From Ardenticatenaceae bacterium (GTDB taxonomy: Bacteria > Chloroflexota > Anaerolineae > Promineifilales > Promineifilaceae), in NCBI GenBank assembly GCA_020634435.1, contig JACKBS010000009.1, forward strand, positions 434,001 through 498,000: a stretch of DNA of 64,000 nt, in the 5' to 3' direction. Position numbers and translations under genes: made by a program. Below the pieces are notes generated by a model. The model did no database searches. It saw only the letters and a program-made list of their open reading frames with translations, and was not told the DNA's origin. Positions within the stretch are counted from its first letter, which is position 1. The number at the start of each line of letters is the position of its first letter. Shown one piece after another: positions 61,279 to 64,000 of the stretch.

Positions 61279-63555
61279 TCAAAGGCCTTGATTTGGCAAC
61301 TTGCTGTTTAAAAGTTCTTGGAGTTGCCTTTTTCTGCCGCTAATGCCAAATTTTTCATACATTTGAATTACATTTAGGCCCAAACTACGTGCTTCTGGAA
61401 ATTCTTTTAGATTTAGCAGTATTTCCACCATTCGATGTTTACGATAAACAGATTTGCGATCGTTTCCATCGCCTTGGGCAATATCTTCTATTTTCTCCAA
61501 AAGAAGTTTTGCCTCAAGAAAATTTTTCTTCAAGAATAATATCTTTGCACGAAAATAAATGAAGTCGATTAAATGAGCTAAATATCGTTCCGCCTCCATA
61601 GAGCCAGGGTCATGCATTTCTCTGTTATCTCTGATTATCTGCTCGGCCGATTTAATAATTTTGGCAGCCTTTTCAAATTGACCATTATTTATATAAACAA
61701 TGGTCAAGCGGCGCATTCCAGAAAGAATGATTGTAGGATTGTTTGTTTTGTTCCCCAATGAAATAGTTTTAAGTGTATATGACACAGCTTTTTCAATTTG
61801 GCCTTTTTCTTCATAGATTTGAGAAAAGGTACTCCAAGCTTCCGCTAAATCTGAAAATAATTCACCATCTGCTATTTGCTTTTCAGCTCTTTCTAAATAT
61901 TCTAAGCTTTTTTCAGAATTCTTATCCCGCAACCAAAACAATCGTGCTTTTATCAAGTCTGTAGTTGCTTTTGAATTTGCATCATTTAAGTTTATTGCAG
62001 ACTCTGTGTATAAACCCAAAATATATTCTAAGTCGTTGAATAAAGAACATTGATAAGCGTAGTTCCATGTATTTTCACAAAGTTTAAGCAAGAGTTCCCA
62101 TTTTTTTTGCTCGTAGCACCAATTAATAGCTACGAAAAGGTTTGGATATTCTTGTTTGAATAAACGTCTTTGAACATGGGATGTTCTTAAATGAGCATTA
62201 TTTGCTCTAGCAAATTTCATTAACCATGAAATCCACCTGGTAATAATTTTTTCCCAATCACTTGTTTGCTGTAAATTTTGTTGAGAATATCTTTGAACAA
62301 TTGGTAAAACTCTGAATCTTTGATTTCCTTCGCCTTCAATTAAGGAAAGTAAATTTAGTTTTAACAAAATTGATGTTTCAAGATCAAATTCATTTGGAGT
62401 TAGCTGCATTATTTCTTCAAGTGCTTTTCCAGAGGTACCTGCATTTCGGTCAAAAAGAGAGCATACAATTAGTAATTTTTGACTATTATTTGTTAATTTC
62501 GAGGCGATTTCAATCTGCCCTTTTAGACAATATTCTGGTAAATCTCCAGTTGCATCATTTAACCATCTTTCGACGGCCCGATAACTTTCACCATAAGAAA
62601 ATCTGGCTACACTCAATTTTAGTGGCAAAGGTAAACCAGAAGTTAGCTCAAAGATGCGTTTTTTTTGGATGGGGTTGAGATTTATCTGATTCAATGCAGC
62701 TTCCGCATCAAGAAACTTTTCTGATTCCTCCCATGTAAACCCAGCTAACAGTTTGGTGCCAGTAAAATCTGGCCATTGGCGAGAGGTAATGAGTGCTTTG
62801 CTGGGTAATGGCAGTTGACGAAGAAATGGAATTATTCGCTTATCTGTAATACTCTCAAAATTGTCAATAATTATCAGTATTCTTTGGTGTCGCAAAACCC
62901 TCATAACCAATGAGCCTTGCTTACTAGGTTTAGAACGGGTTATATCTTCTCGGCCTAGGGTTTGACCAATGGATGAATAAACGTCTTCTAATGTATGGAG
63001 AATATTCTCGGGTAAATTCGCTTCCTCTTGCCCAGATGTTGTTAATACTAATTCTTTGGCAGAAATCCAAACAATAGCATCAAATCTATCCGTCTTTGGC
63101 AGGTTTTGGTACTGGTTTAAAAAGTAATAGCCTACATGTAAAGCTAGGGTGCTTTTACCAACTCCTCCTATACCTGTGAGAGTTATTTGTCCAATTGGAG
63201 AATTAGAAGAAAGTCTATCGCATATCCATTTAAATTCTTCTTTTCGTCCGATGAATTTAGCATAATTTAAATGAGGAAGATTGTGAAACGGGGAAAAGAT
63301 ATTTGAGGAATTAGATTTTTGTTTATCATGCAATTCCCAGTCTAGTTTTGGGAACTTTTTCTTGCAATGTTGAATTAGTGAGTTGAACAAATCACTCCTT
63401 TCACTCAATTTTATTAATGATTCAATTCTTTGCTTTTTTGTATCTCCTGATAAATTCTCATAGTCAACATTTAAATCAAAACAAAGTGAACGAAGGTCAT
63501 TACTGCTTAAATGATTATTCATTTTGTCGCGCAATATTGATATTTTATTAATCAT
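61279..63555 (-). CDS. EAD7-NB-ARC-TPR protein (bacterial NLR-like STAND ATPase)
   Basis: 758 residues, AT-rich unlike its neighbours. Residues 1-75 match effector-associated domain 7 (LSSNDLRSLCFDLNVDYENL, SGDTKKQRIESLI, KKFPKLDW). NB-ARC: Walker A TLTGIGGVGKSTLALHVG (about 130), Walker B RILIIIDNFES (about 226), sensor ALITSRQWPDF, GLPLPLKL. Helical TPR-type repeats from about 450. EADs in such proteins recruit partner effectors in conflict systems (Kaur, Burroughs, Iyer and Aravind described this class); no partner is in this window. ATG 63555 chosen to begin at the EAD; an ORF from 63639 adds 28 residues of unlikely sequence. No clear ribosome site. Confidence 0.85.
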   Translation of the reverse strand: MINKISILRDKMNNHLSSNDLRSLCFDLNVDYENLSGDTKKQRIESLIKLSERSDLFNSLIQHCKKKFPKLDWELHDKQKSNSSNIFSPFHNLPHLNYAKFIGRKEEFKWICDRLSSNSPIGQITLTGIGGVGKSTLALHVGYYFLNQYQNLPKTDRFDAIVWISAKELVLTTSGQEEANLPENILHTLEDVYSSIGQTLGREDITRSKPSKQGSLVMRVLRHQRILIIIDNFESITDKRIIPFLRQLPLPSKALITSRQWPDFTGTKLLAGFTWEESEKFLDAEAALNQINLNPIQKKRIFELTSGLPLPLKLSVARFSYGESYRAVERWLNDATGDLPEYCLKGQIEIASKLTNNSQKLLIVCSLFDRNAGTSGKALEEIMQLTPNEFDLETSILLKLNLLSLIEGEGNQRFRVLPIVQRYSQQNLQQTSDWEKIITRWISWLMKFARANNAHLRTSHVQRRLFKQEYPNLFVAINWCYEQKKWELLLKLCENTWNYAYQCSLFNDLEYILGLYTESAINLNDANSKATTDLIKARLFWLRDKNSEKSLEYLERAEKQIADGELFSDLAEAWSTFSQIYEEKGQIEKAVSYTLKTISLGNKTNNPTIILSGMRRLTIVYINNGQFEKAAKIIKSAEQIIRDNREMHDPGSMEAERYLAHLIDFIYFRAKILFLKKNFLEAKLLLEKIEDIAQGDGNDRKSVYRKHRMVEILLNLKEFPEARSLGLNVIQMYEKFGISGRKRQLQELLNSKLPNQGL

Positions 63556-63694
63556 AGTATTTATTTTAAATTTGTTGACACTATTGTTTGTACAAAGAAT
63601 CGAAGTGTTATTGTAAAAGATTCCAATAATTCCGACCATTCAACAAATGATTGAAAATGGAAGCTGGGGCGGGTTAATGTGGACAAACTGCCGT

Positions 63695-63728
63695 ATAATC
63701 ACTTTCTTGTAAATCTTGAAGAGAAAGT
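63695..63728 (+). promoter_or_regulatory. Likely -10 box and leader hairpin for the MFS gene
   Basis: TATAAT at 63695-63700 (no clear -35), followed by ACTTTCT (63702-63708) pairing with AGAAAGT-like AGAGAAAGT near 63720-63728. It leads to ATG 63739. Confidence 0.4.
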
Positions 63729-63738
63729 GAGCATTACG

Positions 63739-64000
63739 ATGAACCCGACAACAACCTCAGAAAGCACCAGTGATTCGGTGGAAACGGCCGAATCCACCTT
63801 TTCGACCGGCCAGATTTTCACCATTGCTGGCGGCCATTTTGTACACGACACGTACAGTGCCTTTATTGCCCCGCTGCTGCCGCTGCTGCAAGAGCGATTG
63901 GCGACCAATTACGCTCTTACCGGCAGTTTGGCCATTTTTGCCCAGCTGCCTAGCCTGCTGAATCCGCTCATCGGCTACCTGGCTGACCGGGTGAGCGTGC
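63739..64000 (+). CDS. MFS transporter, N-terminal part (cut by right edge)
   Basis: An open frame from ATG 63739 to the window end (87 codons): a Thr/Ser-rich head, then membrane segments of an MFS carrier (FTIAGGHFVHDTYSAFIAPL, LPLLQERLATNYALTGSLAI, PSLLNPLIGYLADRVSV). It resembles the fosmidomycin-resistance-like (Fsr) group. The substrate cannot be told. Composition returns to that of the main chromosome. Confidence 0.8.
   Translation, partial: MNPTTTSESTSDSVETAESTFSTGQIFTIAGGHFVHDTYSAFIAPLLPLLQERLATNYALTGSLAIFAQLPSLLNPLIGYLADRVSV

Noticed and set aside
60850..63660. A prophage or complete insertion sequence
   Set aside because: Only one truncated IS200-type gene and one STAND gene are present; no phage structural, integrase or lysis genes, and no intact IS ends could be defined.

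Overview
The window looks like one continuous piece of a chromosome from a Chloroflexota bacterium, probably Anaerolineae-like. This is inferred from the mix of genes: very large secreted subtilisin-like and gingipain-like proteins, a CSLREA-domain protein with a PDAFS pentapeptide array, PAS-BTAD regulators, tandem cyclase-ATPase-TPR signalling proteins, and secreted proteins carrying a 'LPL(I/V)' tail-like motif. GC content is moderately high, except for an AT-rich island near the right end. No rRNA, tRNA or CRISPR array was seen. The 8-mer palindrome ACGGCCGT (usually within AACGGCCGTT) occurs about 120 times by my hand count, in genes and between them, on average every 0.5 kb. It stops abruptly at about 60,460.

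Layout. 1-2379 (-): a cell-surface protein with fibronectin-like and cadherin-like repeats, cut by the left edge. 2678-10,899 (+): housekeeping genes ywbE, ffh, rpsP, khpA, rimM, dprA, manC and topA. Intrinsic-terminator hairpins stand directly before the start codons of ffh, rimM and topA. 11,112-25,543: a secreted metzincin, hyuB, a phosphoribosyltransferase, a quinone oxidoreductase, rlmN, an ECF42-type sigma factor with two DGPF/YCII proteins and a matching candidate promoter, a GPH-family transporter, an rRNA-methyltransferase-like protein and a ROK kinase. Many of the gaps here hold dispersed hairpin repeats, and one such repeat appears to have entered hyuB in frame.

25,886-36,557 (+, with one - gene): two giant S8 peptidases, a lipoprotein, a DUF123 GIY-YIG-like protein and an M23 peptidase lipoprotein. 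36,636-47,279 (-): six genes in one direction, made up of two PAS-BTAD regulators with a shared three-cysteine motif, an FG-GAP propeller protein, a 1053-residue secreted Asp-box protein, a 12-CxxCH cytochrome and a 27-CxxCH cytochrome. This is a candidate regulated extracellular electron-transfer locus and the most system-like region in the window. 47,565-60,844 (+): a membrane-anchored MutS-like ATPase, a 1760-residue CSLREA/C25-peptidase protein, a tandem-cyclase STAND ATPase overlapping a truncated haemoglobin gene, and a cytochrome P450 that seems to start with ATT.

60,850-63,660 is foreign-looking: an IS200-type remnant and an AT-rich EAD7-NB-ARC-TPR (bacterial NLR-like) gene, with none of the palindrome. 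At the right edge the normal composition returns with the start of an MFS transporter gene.

All calls rest on reading the sequence and remembered family features. No database search was possible.
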